Counted from the stretch's first letter, positions 23,526 through 32,500 are shown. The stretch: 36,033 bases of DNA from Actinomycetes bacterium (GCA_021792405.1 JAJYUU010000038.1:1-36033), one strand, 5' to 3'. The notes: generated from the letters alone by a model not told the origin. Translations and numbers: made by a program.

Positions 23526-24106
23526 GTGGCGAGCATGGTGAGCTTCCCATAGCAGCCAGGGTCCGCAGGCTCGAAGAGCGGCTGATCGCTGCCGGGCTGG
23601 CGACCGACGAGGAACTCGATGAGATCCTCGAACGGGTTTTCACCTCGGCCTCGCCGGTCAACGGCGCCCGGATGGTCGCCCGTTCCTGGAAAGATCCGGA
23701 CTACCGTGATCGCCTGCTGGCCGACGGCAACGCAGCGGCAGCCGAACTAGGCTTCGGCGCCGGCACCCGCGGGTACCTGCTGAAGGCGGTTGAGAACACC
23801 CCGGACGTGCACAACATGATCGTGTGCACGCTCTGCTCGTGCTACCCGACCGCGCTGCTCGGGCCGTCACCAAGCTGGTACAAGAGCTTCGCCTACCGGT
23901 CGCGGGCGGTGCGCGAGCCGCGCGCCGTGCTGGCCGAGTTCGGGCTCGAGCTGCCCGATAGCACCGAGATCCGGGTCTGGGACGCCAACTCCGAGACCCG
24001 CTACCTGGTACTGCCGCTGCGGGCAGAGGGCGCCGACGAGATGGACGAGAGCGAGCTGGCGTCACTGGTCACCAGGAACGGGCTCATCGGCACCGCCATC
24101 CGGTAA
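23522..24106 (+). CDS. Nitrile hydratase alpha subunit / thiocyanate hydrolase gamma subunit-like, cobalt type
   Basis: A 194-residue catalytic subunit. The metal-binding claw VCTLCSC lies at about residues 101-107 (Cys 102, 105, 107), with Thr in the second position as in cobalt enzymes; iron enzymes have Ser there. Other conserved blocks are PDVHNMIVCTLC, SWYKSFAYRSRAVREPR, VLAEFGLELP, EIRVWDANSETRYLVLP and LVTRNGLIG. The enzyme should hydrate a nitrile to an amide, or thiocyanate; the claw cysteines need post-translational oxidation. GTG at 23522 overlaps the preceding TGA, with GGAGG about 7 bases ahead. No activator or cobalt-insertion gene is seen nearby, which is unusual for nitrile hydratases. 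Confidence 0.93.
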   Translation: MSGEHGELPIAARVRRLEERLIAAGLATDEELDEILERVFTSASPVNGARMVARSWKDPDYRDRLLADGNAAAAELGFGAGTRGYLLKAVENTPDVHNMIVCTLCSCYPTALLGPSPSWYKSFAYRSRAVREPRAVLAEFGLELPDSTEIRVWDANSETRYLVLPLRAEGADEMDESELASLVTRNGLIGTAIR

Positions 24107-24144
24107 CCAGAATCACGCCAGGTCCTATCCCGGATGAATAGGGC

Positions 24145-26631
24145 ATGGCAGATGTACCGTTGCGGGGCATGGAAACAGGAGCGGCCGCGAACGCCAGCGT
24201 CGAAGACGTCATCGCCAGCGGGCTGGACGGCGCTGGCCAGCCCGAGTCTGTCTCCGACCTGGTCCTGGCTGCCCTGCTCGGCGAGAGCGAACTGGCCGCG
24301 GTCATCGACGGCACCGCGGCGGCCGTGCCAGCGACGGCCTCAGCCGAGGCGGCCGCCGACCACGTCGCACCGGAGCTGTACCTGCAGGCGATCGCGGTCG
24401 AGGGATTCCGCGGGATCGGTGCCAAGGCCGAGCTGCGACTCCAGCCAGGACCCGGTCTCACCGTCGTGGCCGGCCGCAATGGCTCCGGCAAGTCGAGCTT
24501 CGCCGAGGCTGCCGAGCTGGCCCTGACCGGCGACAATAAGCGCTGGTCAGGTGACCGGAGCGCGGTGTGGCGAGACGGCTGGCGCAACCTGCACACCGCC
24601 GGCCAGACCCGAATCTGCGCCGAGCTGGCCGCTGGGGCGCAACCCGGCGTGATCAAGGTTGTCCGGGAGTGGCCGGCCGGCGCCAGGCTCGACGACGCGA
24701 CGTCCTACCTGCAGGCTCATGGCCAGGCCAGGCAGCCGCTCAGGGCGGCGGGCTGGACGCAACAGCTTGAGCTGTTCCGCCCGTTCCTGTCCTATGCCGA
24801 GCTCGGTGCCCTGCTCAACGGCAGGCCGAGTGAGATGTACGACGCCATCCAGGCCATCCTCGGACTGGACCAGCTAGTCGACGCCGAGAAGCGGCTGGAT
24901 GCCCAGCGCAAGCGGCTCGACGAGGCCAGCAAGGGTGCCGTCCGGACCCTGATTGACCTGCGCACCCGGCTGGCGGGCAGTTCGGACGACCGCGCGCGCC
25001 TGGCCGAGCGCGCGGTGGCTGGCCGGAACTTCGACCTTGACGCTATCGAGTCCCTGGCCGTTGGCGCCGACGACAGTCCCGAGTCAGCAATCAGCCTGCT
25101 GTCGCAGATCGTGGCGATCGAAGTGCCGTCGGCGGATACGGTCGCCACGGCAATCGAGGAGGTCCGGCACGCTGCCGAGCGCGTCGCCAGCCTGGCCGAC
25201 ACCCCGGCTGAGGACGCCCGTCGGCTGGCTGGCCTGCTCGCCGCCGCGCTCGATCACCAGGCCAGTCACCCGGACGAAGCCTGCCCGGTGTGCGGTGGCC
25301 GCGCCCTCGACACCGCGTGGGCGGAGGCGACCCGCGCCGAGATCACGCGGCTGCAGCGGCTGGCTCATGATGCGCAGGAAACGCGCACTGACCTGGCGGC
25401 GGCACTGGCTGCAGTACGCGGACTGACTGGGCCAGTGCCACAGGTCCTGCTGGCGGATCCGGGAAGCGAGGTCGATCCGGCGAGCGCGCGGACGGCCTGG
25501 CAGTCGTGGGCTGAGCTCGCCGGCAGCGGGACGGCCGAGCAGCTAATGGCGACCGGAGCTGACCAGTTTGCCGCCGTCGCAGACTCAGTCGGGGAGCTTC
25601 AGTCTGGCGCGGCGGCAGTGCTGGCTCGCCGCAGCGAGGCGTGGCAACCCGTCGCCGCCGCGCTGGCCGCGTGGGCGGAGCAGGCACGGGCAAGCGAGCG
25701 CGCTGCGGCGAAGCTGGCCGAGGTCAGGCAGGCGATCACCTGGCTCAGGCAGGCCGGCCAGGAGATCCGTGATGCGCGGATGGCGCCGTTCACGCAGATG
25801 TCGGCCGAGGTATGGAGCATGCTCCGGCAGGAGAGCAACGTCGACCTCGGGCCGATCCGCCTCGTCGGCGCCGCGACTTCGCGCAAGCTCAGCCTTGACG
25901 TGACCGTGGACGGTGTGGACGGTGCCGCGCTCAGCGTCATGAGCCAGGGCGAACTGCACGCTCTCGGCCTTGCGCTGTTCCTGCCCCGAGCGACTGCGCA
26001 GGAGAGCCCGTTCCGGTTCATTGTGATTGACGATCCGGTTCAGGCGATGGACCCGGCGAAAGTCGACGGGCTTGCCCGGCTGCTCAGCAGGGTAGCGAGC
26101 GAGCGGCAAGTCGTCGTCTTCACGCACGACGACCGGCTGCCGGAGGCGATCCGGCGCCTCCAGCTTCCCGCGACGATCTGGGAGGTAGTCCGCAGGGAAC
26201 AGTCCGTTGTCGAGCTGACCAAGAGCGAGGATCCGGTCAGCCGCTATCTCGACGACGCGCGTGCCCTGGCTCTTACCACGGAGCTTTCGGAGGATGCCAA
26301 GGGCGTCGTGGTCGCCGGGTTCTGCCGCAGCGCGCTGGAGGCTGCGTGCCAGGCAGCGATCCGGGCCCGGCTGATCGGCCGCGGAGTCCGCCACTCTGAC
26401 GTCGAGCAGGCGCTGACGAAGGCGAGCACCTTGCGCATGCTGATGGCTCTGGCGCTGCTGAAGGATGCCGAGCGCGGCCAGGACGTCGATGGTGAACTGC
26501 GTAAGCGCTTCGGCCAGGCCGGGGTCAATGCGCTCGCTGCGGCCAACGCCGGGACTCACGGTGCGTACCGGGGAGCGCTCAAGGCCCTGGTCAACGATGT
26601 TGAGCGCCTAGCCGGCGGATTGCGCGCATGA
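24145..26631 (+). CDS. SMC/Rad50-like ATPase with zinc hook
   Basis: An 828-residue protein. A unique N-terminal 75 residues precede the ATPase head: Walker A GRNGSGKSS at 110-118, then a helical arm (about 240-560) interrupted by a zinc-hook CPVCGG at 380-385, ABC-type signature MSQGELHALGLA at 599-610, Walker B FRFIVIDDPVQAMD at 623-636 and H-loop VFTHDD at 658-663. The final 125 residues form a separate helical domain ending with NAGTHGAY. The arrangement resembles RloC, Rad50/SbcC and Lamassu LmuB-type ATPases, which sense or tether DNA. The start may be at 24145 or 24169. The stop overlaps the next gene by ATGA, so the pair forms a unit. Likely a defence or DNA-damage sensor; unproven. 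Confidence 0.85.
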   Translation: MADVPLRGMETGAAANASVEDVIASGLDGAGQPESVSDLVLAALLGESELAAVIDGTAAAVPATASAEAAADHVAPELYLQAIAVEGFRGIGAKAELRLQPGPGLTVVAGRNGSGKSSFAEAAELALTGDNKRWSGDRSAVWRDGWRNLHTAGQTRICAELAAGAQPGVIKVVREWPAGARLDDATSYLQAHGQARQPLRAAGWTQQLELFRPFLSYAELGALLNGRPSEMYDAIQAILGLDQLVDAEKRLDAQRKRLDEASKGAVRTLIDLRTRLAGSSDDRARLAERAVAGRNFDLDAIESLAVGADDSPESAISLLSQIVAIEVPSADTVATAIEEVRHAAERVASLADTPAEDARRLAGLLAAALDHQASHPDEACPVCGGRALDTAWAEATRAEITRLQRLAHDAQETRTDLAAALAAVRGLTGPVPQVLLADPGSEVDPASARTAWQSWAELAGSGTAEQLMATGADQFAAVADSVGELQSGAAAVLARRSEAWQPVAAALAAWAEQARASERAAAKLAEVRQAITWLRQAGQEIRDARMAPFTQMSAEVWSMLRQESNVDLGPIRLVGAATSRKLSLDVTVDGVDGAALSVMSQGELHALGLALFLPRATAQESPFRFIVIDDPVQAMDPAKVDGLARLLSRVASERQVVVFTHDDRLPEAIRRLQLPATIWEVVRREQSVVELTKSEDPVSRYLDDARALALTTELSEDAKGVVVAGFCRSALEAACQAAIRARLIGRGVRHSDVEQALTKASTLRMLMALALLKDAERGQDVDGELRKRFGQAGVNALAAANAGTHGAYRGALKALVNDVERLAGGLRA

Positions 26632-27026
26632 CCGCGCAGGATCTCCTCGACGAAGCTCACCGGCTGCTCACCACTGTCGTGCCCGGAACCAGGGGGCGCT
26701 GGCCGCGTGCCTGTGCGTGGCTCATCCGGCTCGCCCTGGAGAAGTCGCTCGACGACTACTGGACCGCCCGCCTGCCCGAAGCCACGTCATGCAGCATGCG
26801 CGCGCAGTTGCTCCTGCTCCCCCGTTACGCCGGAGCCGAGCTGGCCGGGGACGCACGCGACGCCTGGTTCGGCCTGGCCCGCGCGACCCACCAGCACGCG
26901 TACGAGCTGGCACCAACCGCGGCCGAGTTGCGCACCTGGCACGACCTAGTCGCCAAGATCACCAGAGTCCTCCGCGAGAGCCCGGTTCTCAAGAGCGATG
27001 CGGCGAACTCGGTGCCGGCCGGGTGA
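26628..27026 (+). CDS. Small helical, HEPN-like partner of the SMC-like ATPase
   Basis: A 132-residue all-helical protein translated from an ATG overlapping the ATPase gene's stop. I cannot assign a family with certainty. The helix WLIRLALEKSLDDYW followed about 60 residues later by ARATHQHAYELAPTAAEL has the look of HEPN proteins, with R-A-T-H-Q-H fitting the R-x4-H RNase motif, although such short motifs occur by chance. If it is a HEPN RNase, the ATPase may control it as in other two-gene toxin/defence systems. Alternatively it is a structural accessory subunit. It ends 9 bases before the convergent amidohydrolase gene, inside a shared palindrome. Confidence 0.6.
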   Translation: MTAQDLLDEAHRLLTTVVPGTRGRWPRACAWLIRLALEKSLDDYWTARLPEATSCSMRAQLLLLPRYAGAELAGDARDAWFGLARATHQHAYELAPTAAELRTWHDLVAKITRVLRESPVLKSDAANSVPAG

Positions 27027-27053
27027 GGGTTACCCTCAGCTCGCGGTGAGCTG
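27024..27053. terminator. Palindromes at the convergent stop codons
   Basis: TGAGGGT-T-ACCCTCA at 27024-27038 starts with the TGA stop of the small helical gene and ends with the reverse-strand stop of the M20 gene. It is followed by CAGCTC-GCGGT-GAGCTG at 27037-27053. Both stems are perfect, giving a likely bidirectional terminator without a T-run. Confidence 0.5.
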
Positions 27054-28283
27054 CTGGAGGGCGCGGATAGCCAGGTTCGCGTGCAGGAGGCAGCCGTCGG
27101 TCAGGACGGCGTCGTCGAAGGCCGCATGGGGGCTGTGGTTGTCCTGCGCAGCGTCGTAGTCGTCGTCCGGGCACGCACCGAGGAACAGGTAGCAGCCAGG
27201 CACCTGCTCCAGCACCCTGGAGAAGTCTTCTGCCCCGGCCTCGGGGTCGCGCATCGGGGTGAACCGGTCGTCTCCGAAGACGTCGGTGACCACGCCGGTC
27301 GCGAACGCGGCCTGCGCGACGTCGTTCACGGTGACCGGGTACTCGGTGGTGTACCGGGCCTCGGCCACTAGGCCGTGGGCCGCGGCGATCGCCTCGCACA
27401 GCCGCACCGACGCGTGCTGGACCCGCTCGCGCGCGGCCGGCGAAAACGACCGGACCGTCGCCTCGAACACCGCCTCCGCCGGGATGATGTTCCGCTTGGT
27501 CCCGGCGTGGAAGCTGCCCACGGTGATGACGACCGGGTCGAAGACGTCGAACTGCCGGGTCACCATCGCCTGCAGCGCGGTGATCATCTCCGCCGCCACG
27601 CTCACCGGGTCTTTCGCCCGGTGCGGCGCCGACCCGTGCCCGCCTGACCCGCGCACCGTCACGAACAGCCCGTCACTGGCCGCCATCAGCGTGCCCGGCC
27701 GGGTGGTGAACTGGTGCCGGGGCAGCTTGCCCGCCACCACGTGCACGCCGTACGCCCGCTGCACCCGCGGCCCGGCGGCGTCCAGCACGCCCTCGGCGAG
27801 CATGTGGCCAGCGCCGTCGAAGCCCTCCTCACCCGGCTGGAACATGAACACCACATCGCCGGCCAGCGCATCCCGGTGCGCGCTCAGCAGCCGGGCCGCA
27901 CCGACCAGCATCGCGGTGTGCAGGTCGTGACCGCACGCGTGCATCGCCCCGTCGATCGCGCTGGTGAACTCCACCCCGGTGGCCTCCTGCACCGGCAGCG
28001 CGTCCATATCCCCGCGCAGCAGCACCACCGGCCGCGGCCCGGCGTCCCCGGACGTGCCCGTGGTCCCGGACGTGCCCGTGCCGCGCAGCACCGCCGTCAC
28101 CGACGAGCACGACGAACCCGTCGAGATCTCCAGCGGCAGGCCCGCGAGCGCGTCCAGCACCGCCCGCTGCGTCTCCGGCAACTGCAGTCCGATCTCCGGA
28201 CGGCGATGCAGCCGGTGCCTCAGCTCCACCACGTCACGCTCAATCTCGGCCACGTCACTGCGCAGGCGCTCCTGCAGAGCCAT
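27036..28283 (-). CDS. M20 family amidohydrolase (hippurate hydrolase/IAA-amino acid hydrolase-like)
   Basis: A 415-residue metallopeptidase of the M20D group. Family blocks are LRHRLHRRPEIGLQLPET at about 21-38, RGDMDALPV at 90-98, the metal-ligand HACGHDLHTAML at 115-126, QPGEEGFDGAGHM, and the late AGAEDFSRVLE. These enzymes hydrolyse N-acyl amino acids in the cytoplasm; the substrate is unknown. Residues about 67-82 are a Gly/Thr/Ser insert encoded by a slipped 18-base direct repeat (28048-28080). Start ATG at 28281-28283 follows a purine-rich GAGGAGAG-like sequence. Monocistronic, convergent with the ATPase operon. Confidence 0.92.
   Translation of the reverse strand: MALQERLRSDVAEIERDVVELRHRLHRRPEIGLQLPETQRAVLDALAGLPLEISTGSSCSSVTAVLRGTGTSGTTGTSGDAGPRPVVLLRGDMDALPVQEATGVEFTSAIDGAMHACGHDLHTAMLVGAARLLSAHRDALAGDVVFMFQPGEEGFDGAGHMLAEGVLDAAGPRVQRAYGVHVVAGKLPRHQFTTRPGTLMAASDGLFVTVRGSGGHGSAPHRAKDPVSVAAEMITALQAMVTRQFDVFDPVVITVGSFHAGTKRNIIPAEAVFEATVRSFSPAARERVQHASVRLCEAIAAAHGLVAEARYTTEYPVTVNDVAQAAFATGVVTDVFGDDRFTPMRDPEAGAEDFSRVLEQVPGCYLFLGACPDDDYDAAQDNHSPHAAFDDAVLTDGCLLHANLAIRALQQLTAS
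28048..28080. repeat. Tandem 18-base direct repeat inside the M20 gene
   Basis: CCGGACGTGCCCGTG occurs twice, 18 bases apart, coding for a GTSG-TTGTSG insert in the amidohydrolase. Its length in whole codons keeps the frame, so it probably arose by slippage. Confidence 0.6.
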
Positions 28284-28413
28284 CTCTCTCCTCAGTCCCG
28301 GTCCGGTGGCGAGCCGGTGATCACGGCCGCCGACCCAGCAATGTCACAAGCTACACAGTTATGCGCCGCTCCGGGAAGTTCGGAACTTTCTCCTGTGAGC
28401 AGGGCACCGCCAG

Positions 28414-28441
28414 ACTAGTGATACCCGGTTATACTAGTTGC
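28414..28441 (+). promoter_or_regulatory. mazEF promoter with paired ACTAGT sites
   Basis: A perfect TATACT -10 box at 28430-28435 is followed by exactly 6 bases and the GTG start at 28442, so the transcript should begin at the start codon. Two ACTAGT palindromes (28414-28419 and 28433-28438), 19 bases apart, flank and overlap the box and may be the MazE/MazEF operator. No good -35 was found. Confidence 0.55.
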
Positions 28442-28687
28442 GTGAAGACCGCGATTTCATTGCCTGACGACACCTTCGAGCAGGCGACAAGGCAGGCCGC
28501 CGAGCTTGGCATCAGCCGATCGGAGTTCTTCGCCCGCGCAGCCCGCAGGTACCTGGACGAGCTCGCGGATGAATCACTCGCCCAGCAGATCGATGAAGCT
28601 CTAGCGGCAGCGGGCTCAGACGACTCTGCTGCACTAGCGGTAGCCGCAGGCCGCGCTCGCCTCGCTAGCGAGGACGACGACTGGTGA
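28442..28687 (+). CDS. mazE: MazE-like ribbon-helix-helix antitoxin
   Basis: An 81-residue protein beginning VKTAISLPDDTFEQATRQAA, then ELGISRSEFFARAARRYLDE, a standard ribbon-helix-helix DNA-binding domain. The acidic C-terminal tail (RLASEDDDW) should wrap the toxin. It should bind its own promoter and neutralise the MazF partner. GTG start at 28442, directly at the predicted transcript start and without a ribosome site. The TGA overlaps the toxin's GTG (GTGA). Confidence 0.88.
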   Translation: MKTAISLPDDTFEQATRQAAELGISRSEFFARAARRYLDELADESLAQQIDEALAAAGSDDSAALAVAAGRARLASEDDDW

Positions 28688-29025
28688 TCCAGCGAGGCAG
28701 CGTCTGGTGGGCCGACCTCGGAGAGCCGCAGGGCAGCAAGCCCGGCAAGCGGCGGCCGGTGCTGGTAGTCCAGGCCAACTCCTTCAACGCCAGCCGCGTG
28801 AACACCACACTCGCCGCCGTCATCACTTCGAACACGCGCCTGGCCGCGATGCCTGGCAACGTGTTCCTCCCGGCAGCTACCGCAGGCTTGCCTAAAGACT
28901 CCGTCGTCAACGTCACGGCCCTGGTCACACTGGACAAGGCCGATCTTCAGACGGAGGCGGGCCAGTTGCCGGTGTCCCTGATGCACGAGGTTGATCGCGG
29001 CCTGCGCAGAGTCTTGAGCCTTTGA
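28684..29025 (+). CDS. mazF: MazF/PemK-family endoribonuclease toxin
   Basis: A 113-residue PemK/MazF protein: IQRGSVWWADLGEPQGSKPG then KRRPVLVVQANSFN with the conserved Arg-Pro, VNTTLAAVITSNTRLAAMPGN, and the C-terminal LDKADL...LMHEVDRGLRRVL. MazF toxins cut single-stranded mRNA or rRNA/tRNA at short motifs. The gene overlaps mazE by 4 bases, so toxin synthesis depends on antitoxin translation. Full length for the family, and no damaged motif is visible. The cleavage sequence cannot be predicted here. Confidence 0.92.
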   Translation: MIQRGSVWWADLGEPQGSKPGKRRPVLVVQANSFNASRVNTTLAAVITSNTRLAAMPGNVFLPAATAGLPKDSVVNVTALVTLDKADLQTEAGQLPVSLMHEVDRGLRRVLSL

Positions 29026-29045
29026 TCACCTTGCGGCGGCTGTAC

Positions 29046-29264
29046 TCATGGACGCTTCAGGAACCTGAGATAGAACGCCACGAATACCAGGACGATTCCG
29101 ACATTCGACATCAGCCGGTACCAGAAGTATTGCCTGAAGAACAAGATGTCCACGCCGACCACGATGGCTACCATCGCGAGAAGGTAAAGCACGGTGGCTA
29201 CCTGTCGTCCCACGTTCTCCTTGTACTGCGTCCGGTGGAGCGGAGCAAGAGCCGAATGGCACAT
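29046..29264 (-). CDS. Small two-helix membrane protein
   Basis: A short protein of 72 residues at most with two membrane helices (about 23-40, VATVLYLLAMVAIVVGVDIL, and about 50-66, MSNVGIVLVFVAFYLRF) and a basic end FLKRP. The core ENVGRQVATVLYLLA...FFRQYFWYRL is a family of small actinobacterial membrane proteins of unknown function. The start is uncertain: GTG at 29211-29213 lies just after AAGGAG but too close to it; the upstream ATG at 29262-29264 has no ribosome site. Convergent with mazF, 20 bases away. No role can be assigned. Confidence 0.65.
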   Translation of the reverse strand: MCHSALAPLHRTQYKENVGRQVATVLYLLAMVAIVVGVDILFFRQYFWYRLMSNVGIVLVFVAFYLRFLKRP

Positions 29265-29283
29265 TCACGGGTCGCCCGCCCCC

Positions 29284-29430
29284 GGCGAGCTGCACCGCCT
29301 GAACGTGGTCACCTCACGCGCCCGTGCCCTGGCCATCATCGTCGCCAGCCCCGACCTGGCCCGCGTCGCCTGCCGGACTCCCCGCCAGATGCACCTAGCC
29401 AACGCCCTCTGCCATGCGCGGGAAATAGCA
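29284..29430 (+). pseudogene. C-terminal relic of a RecB/UPF1-like helicase-nuclease
   Basis: In one frame about 45 codons read LHRLNVVTSRARALAIIVAS, then DLARVACRTPRQMHLANALC. This closely matches the conserved final motif of TM0106/COG2251-type RecB-nuclease/UPF1-helicase proteins (R-L-N-V-A-x-S-R-A...CRT-x-x-Q-M-x-L-x-N-x-L-C). Nothing of the remaining protein is present upstream, where the opposite strand carries a membrane protein. It is a leftover of a large helicase lost by deletion. Confidence 0.7.
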
Positions 29431-29457
29431 ACGTCTACGACTACCGAGGCTCGTAGC

Positions 29458-29509
29458 CGGTTGGTCGGCCAACCGCGGCTTGCGGTCGGACCTGCGCCGT
29501 TTGTAATCT
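29458..29509 (+). promoter_or_regulatory. Hairpin and candidate promoter ahead of the HIT-PLD-helicase gene
   Basis: A perfect 7-base stem (CGGTTGG / CCAACCG) with loop TCGG at 29458-29475 may end incoming transcripts. Just downstream TTGCGG (29480-29485), an 18-base spacer and TAATCT (29504-29509) form a plausible promoter for the gene starting at 29567. Confidence 0.4.
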
Positions 29510-29566
29510 GGCCTGCCATACCCTGACGGCGGTCAGGCCAGGAGTACCGAACGCGTCGGAGCTGGG

Positions 29567-32500
29567 ATGCTCGAGAGGGACTCGCCTTTCCTGGCGATTC
29601 CAGCTTCGGAGTGGCTGGCATCCAACCGCTCTGCATTCGCTATTGCGGACCGTTACCCGGTAAGCCCCGGACATGCCCTTGTTGTGCCTCGCCGACTGAT
29701 CGCAACCTGGTGGGAGGCCACGGGCGACGAGCGCGCTGACATGCTGGCGCTCGTCGACGAGGTGAAGCGGCAGCTAGACGCCCAGCTGCAGCCCGACGGG
29801 TTCAATGTGGGCTTCAACGCAGGCGCAGCGGCCGGGCAGACCGTCGGGCACCTGCACGTGCATGTGATACCGCGCTATAGCGGCGACGTGCCCGACCCTC
29901 GCGGCGGCGTGCGGCACGTCGTCCCTGGTAAGGCCAACTATCTCCAGCCGGGAGCGCGCCCTCGCGGACTGATCGATGGTCAGGGTCGTCTGCTGCGCGA
30001 CGAGCTGCTCAGGTGCCTCCGCGATCCCCGATTCGACCGCGTGGACGTCCTTGTCAGCTTCGTCATGAAGTCCGGGCTCGAACTCGTCCACGGCGGCCTT
30101 GTCGATGCCCTCGACCGCGGCGCGAAGGTCAGGGTGCTGACGACGGACTACCTGACTGTCACCGATGCCGACGCGCTGGCTCGACTGCTGGATTTGGCCG
30201 AGCTCAGGCCTGAGGCCATCGCTACGCGCGTCTTCCACGATCCGGCGACCAGCTTTCACCCCAAGGCATACCTGTTCTCGTCTGGCGACCCGTTGGCCGC
30301 AGAGACGTTCGTGGGCAGCAATAACCTGAGCGCGACGGGAATCGCTGGGGGCATTGAATGGGCGATCGGCGCTGACAATGCGGTGCCACTGCTGACGGCG
30401 TTCGAACGGCTATGGTCCGACGAACGCAGCCGACCGCTGACGCATGAGTTCCTGGCGGACTACCGGGAGCGGTGGCAGCCAGCCGTTCACATCGCCGGTG
30501 TCGTGCCGGAGGCGCCAGCAACTGCGCCGGGCCCGCGTCCTGTGCAGCGGGAAGCACTGACGGCTCTGGAGCAGACGAGGCTCGCCGGCTTCCACGCCGG
30601 CCTGGTCGTCATGGCGACCGGTCTGGGCAAAACCTGGCTGGCCGCGTTCGATTCAGCCCGGCCACAGTTTCGCCGCGCGTTGTTCGTCGCTCACCGCGAG
30701 GAGATACTGCGCCAGTCCCTCGAGGTGTTCCGGCGTGTCCAGCCGGACGCCGACCTCGGCCTGTATTACGGCGGAGAGAAGCAACCCGGCGCCCGGGTGC
30801 TGTTCGCCAGCATTCAGGCGCTCGCCGGGAATCTCGGCCTGTTCAACCGGGACAGGTTCGACTACATCGTGATTGACGAGTTCCATCACGCTGCCGCTCG
30901 CAGCTACCGCCGGGTAATCGACCACTTCCGGCCGGACTTCCTGCTGGGTCTGACTGCGACGCCGAACCGGATGGATGGCGCAGACCTGCTCGCGCTGTGT
31001 TCCGACAACCTGGTATTCGAGTGCCCGCTGACCGACGGCATCGAGCAGGGAGACCTCAGCCCATTCCGTTATTTCGGCATCGCCGACGACGTCGACTACA
31101 CGCCGATCCCCTGGCGAGGCGGCCGGTTCGACACCACCTCGCTGACGAGGGCCGTCGAGACCCAGCAGCGCGCGCAGCATGTCCTAAAGGAGTGGCGAGA
31201 AAGGGGCGGCGGGCGCGCCATCGCCTTCTGCGTCACCGTCACGCATGCGGACTTCATGGCCGAGTTCTTCAGGCGCAACGGCGTGACTGCCGTAGCCGTG
31301 CACAGCGGCCCGACCAGTGCGCCGCGTACCGGATCGATCGAGCAGCTGCGCTCTGGTGACTTGCAGGTCATCTGCACGGTCGACGTGTTCAACGAGGGTC
31401 TCGATGTACCCGAGGTCGAGACGGTCCTGATGCTGCGGCCGACTGAATCTCCGGTCCTGTTCCTTCAGCAGCTTGGCCGCGGCCTTCGGCGCAGTCCCGG
31501 CAAGGCCGCCCTGACAGTCATCGACTTCATCGGCAACCACCGCAGCTACCTCATCAAGCCGCGCACGCTTCTCACACTCGGGACGGGGCAGCAGGCAGGC
31601 ACCGCTAAGGTCCTGCAGGCCATGCGGACCGGCGACTTCGGCCTTCCGCCCGGCTGCTCGGCGACGTATGACGTCGAGCTGGTCAGCATTCTGCGGGCGA
31701 TAACGCGGGTCGGGGCGCGGTCGGCCCTCGAGGACTATTGCCGGTCGTACGCGGACGAGCGCGGCCGCCGGCCCAGTGCAGTCCAGGCCTATCAAGCCGG
31801 CTACAACCCGGCCTCCGCTCGCAGCGAGCACGGGCACTGGTTCGCCTTCCTCGACGCCCTTGGCCTCCTGGACGAGCGCGAACGTGTGGTGACGCGACGC
31901 CACGGCGACGTCCTCGCCGGCTTCGAAAAGGAGGCGATCACCAAGTCCTACAAGCTCGTTACCCTTCAGGCGCTCCTGCAGATGAACGCGCTGCGGACCG
32001 GCACGAGCATCGCTGAGCTCGCGTTCGCCGTCCACCTGCTCGTCCGTGGTGACCCGCGGCTGCAAGCCGACACCCGCTCAGCTGAGATGCCCGATCCCGC
32101 ATCAGCGAGTAACGACTCCTGGCGGGACTACTGGCTGAAGTGGCCGCTGTCCGCCTGGGCAGGCCAGCTGCGAGGTTCCGCCGCCGGCTGGTTCCGCATC
32201 GACGGCCATCGGTTCGTCCCTGCGTTCAGCGTCGGCGCTGATGTCGGCGAAACCTTCGATGCCATGGTGGACGAACTGGTCGACTTCCGGCTCGCCCGTT
32301 ACCTCTTCGCCGAGCGCGGACGGCTGGGCGCGGCCGCCAGGCTGAAAGTCATCCAGGCGCAGGGCCGACCCATCCTCATGCTCGATCGCGAGCACAACCC
32401 ACCGCTGCCAGAAGGCGAGGCTTCGTTTGTCGCCGACGACGTGCTCTACACGGGCAGATTCGTGAAGATCGCGTTGAACGTTGCTCATCAGGGCGGCGAC

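Noticed and set aside
25585-26559. 324-codon minus-strand frame inside the SMC-like gene
   Set aside because: Antisense to the Walker B and signature motifs of a real gene.
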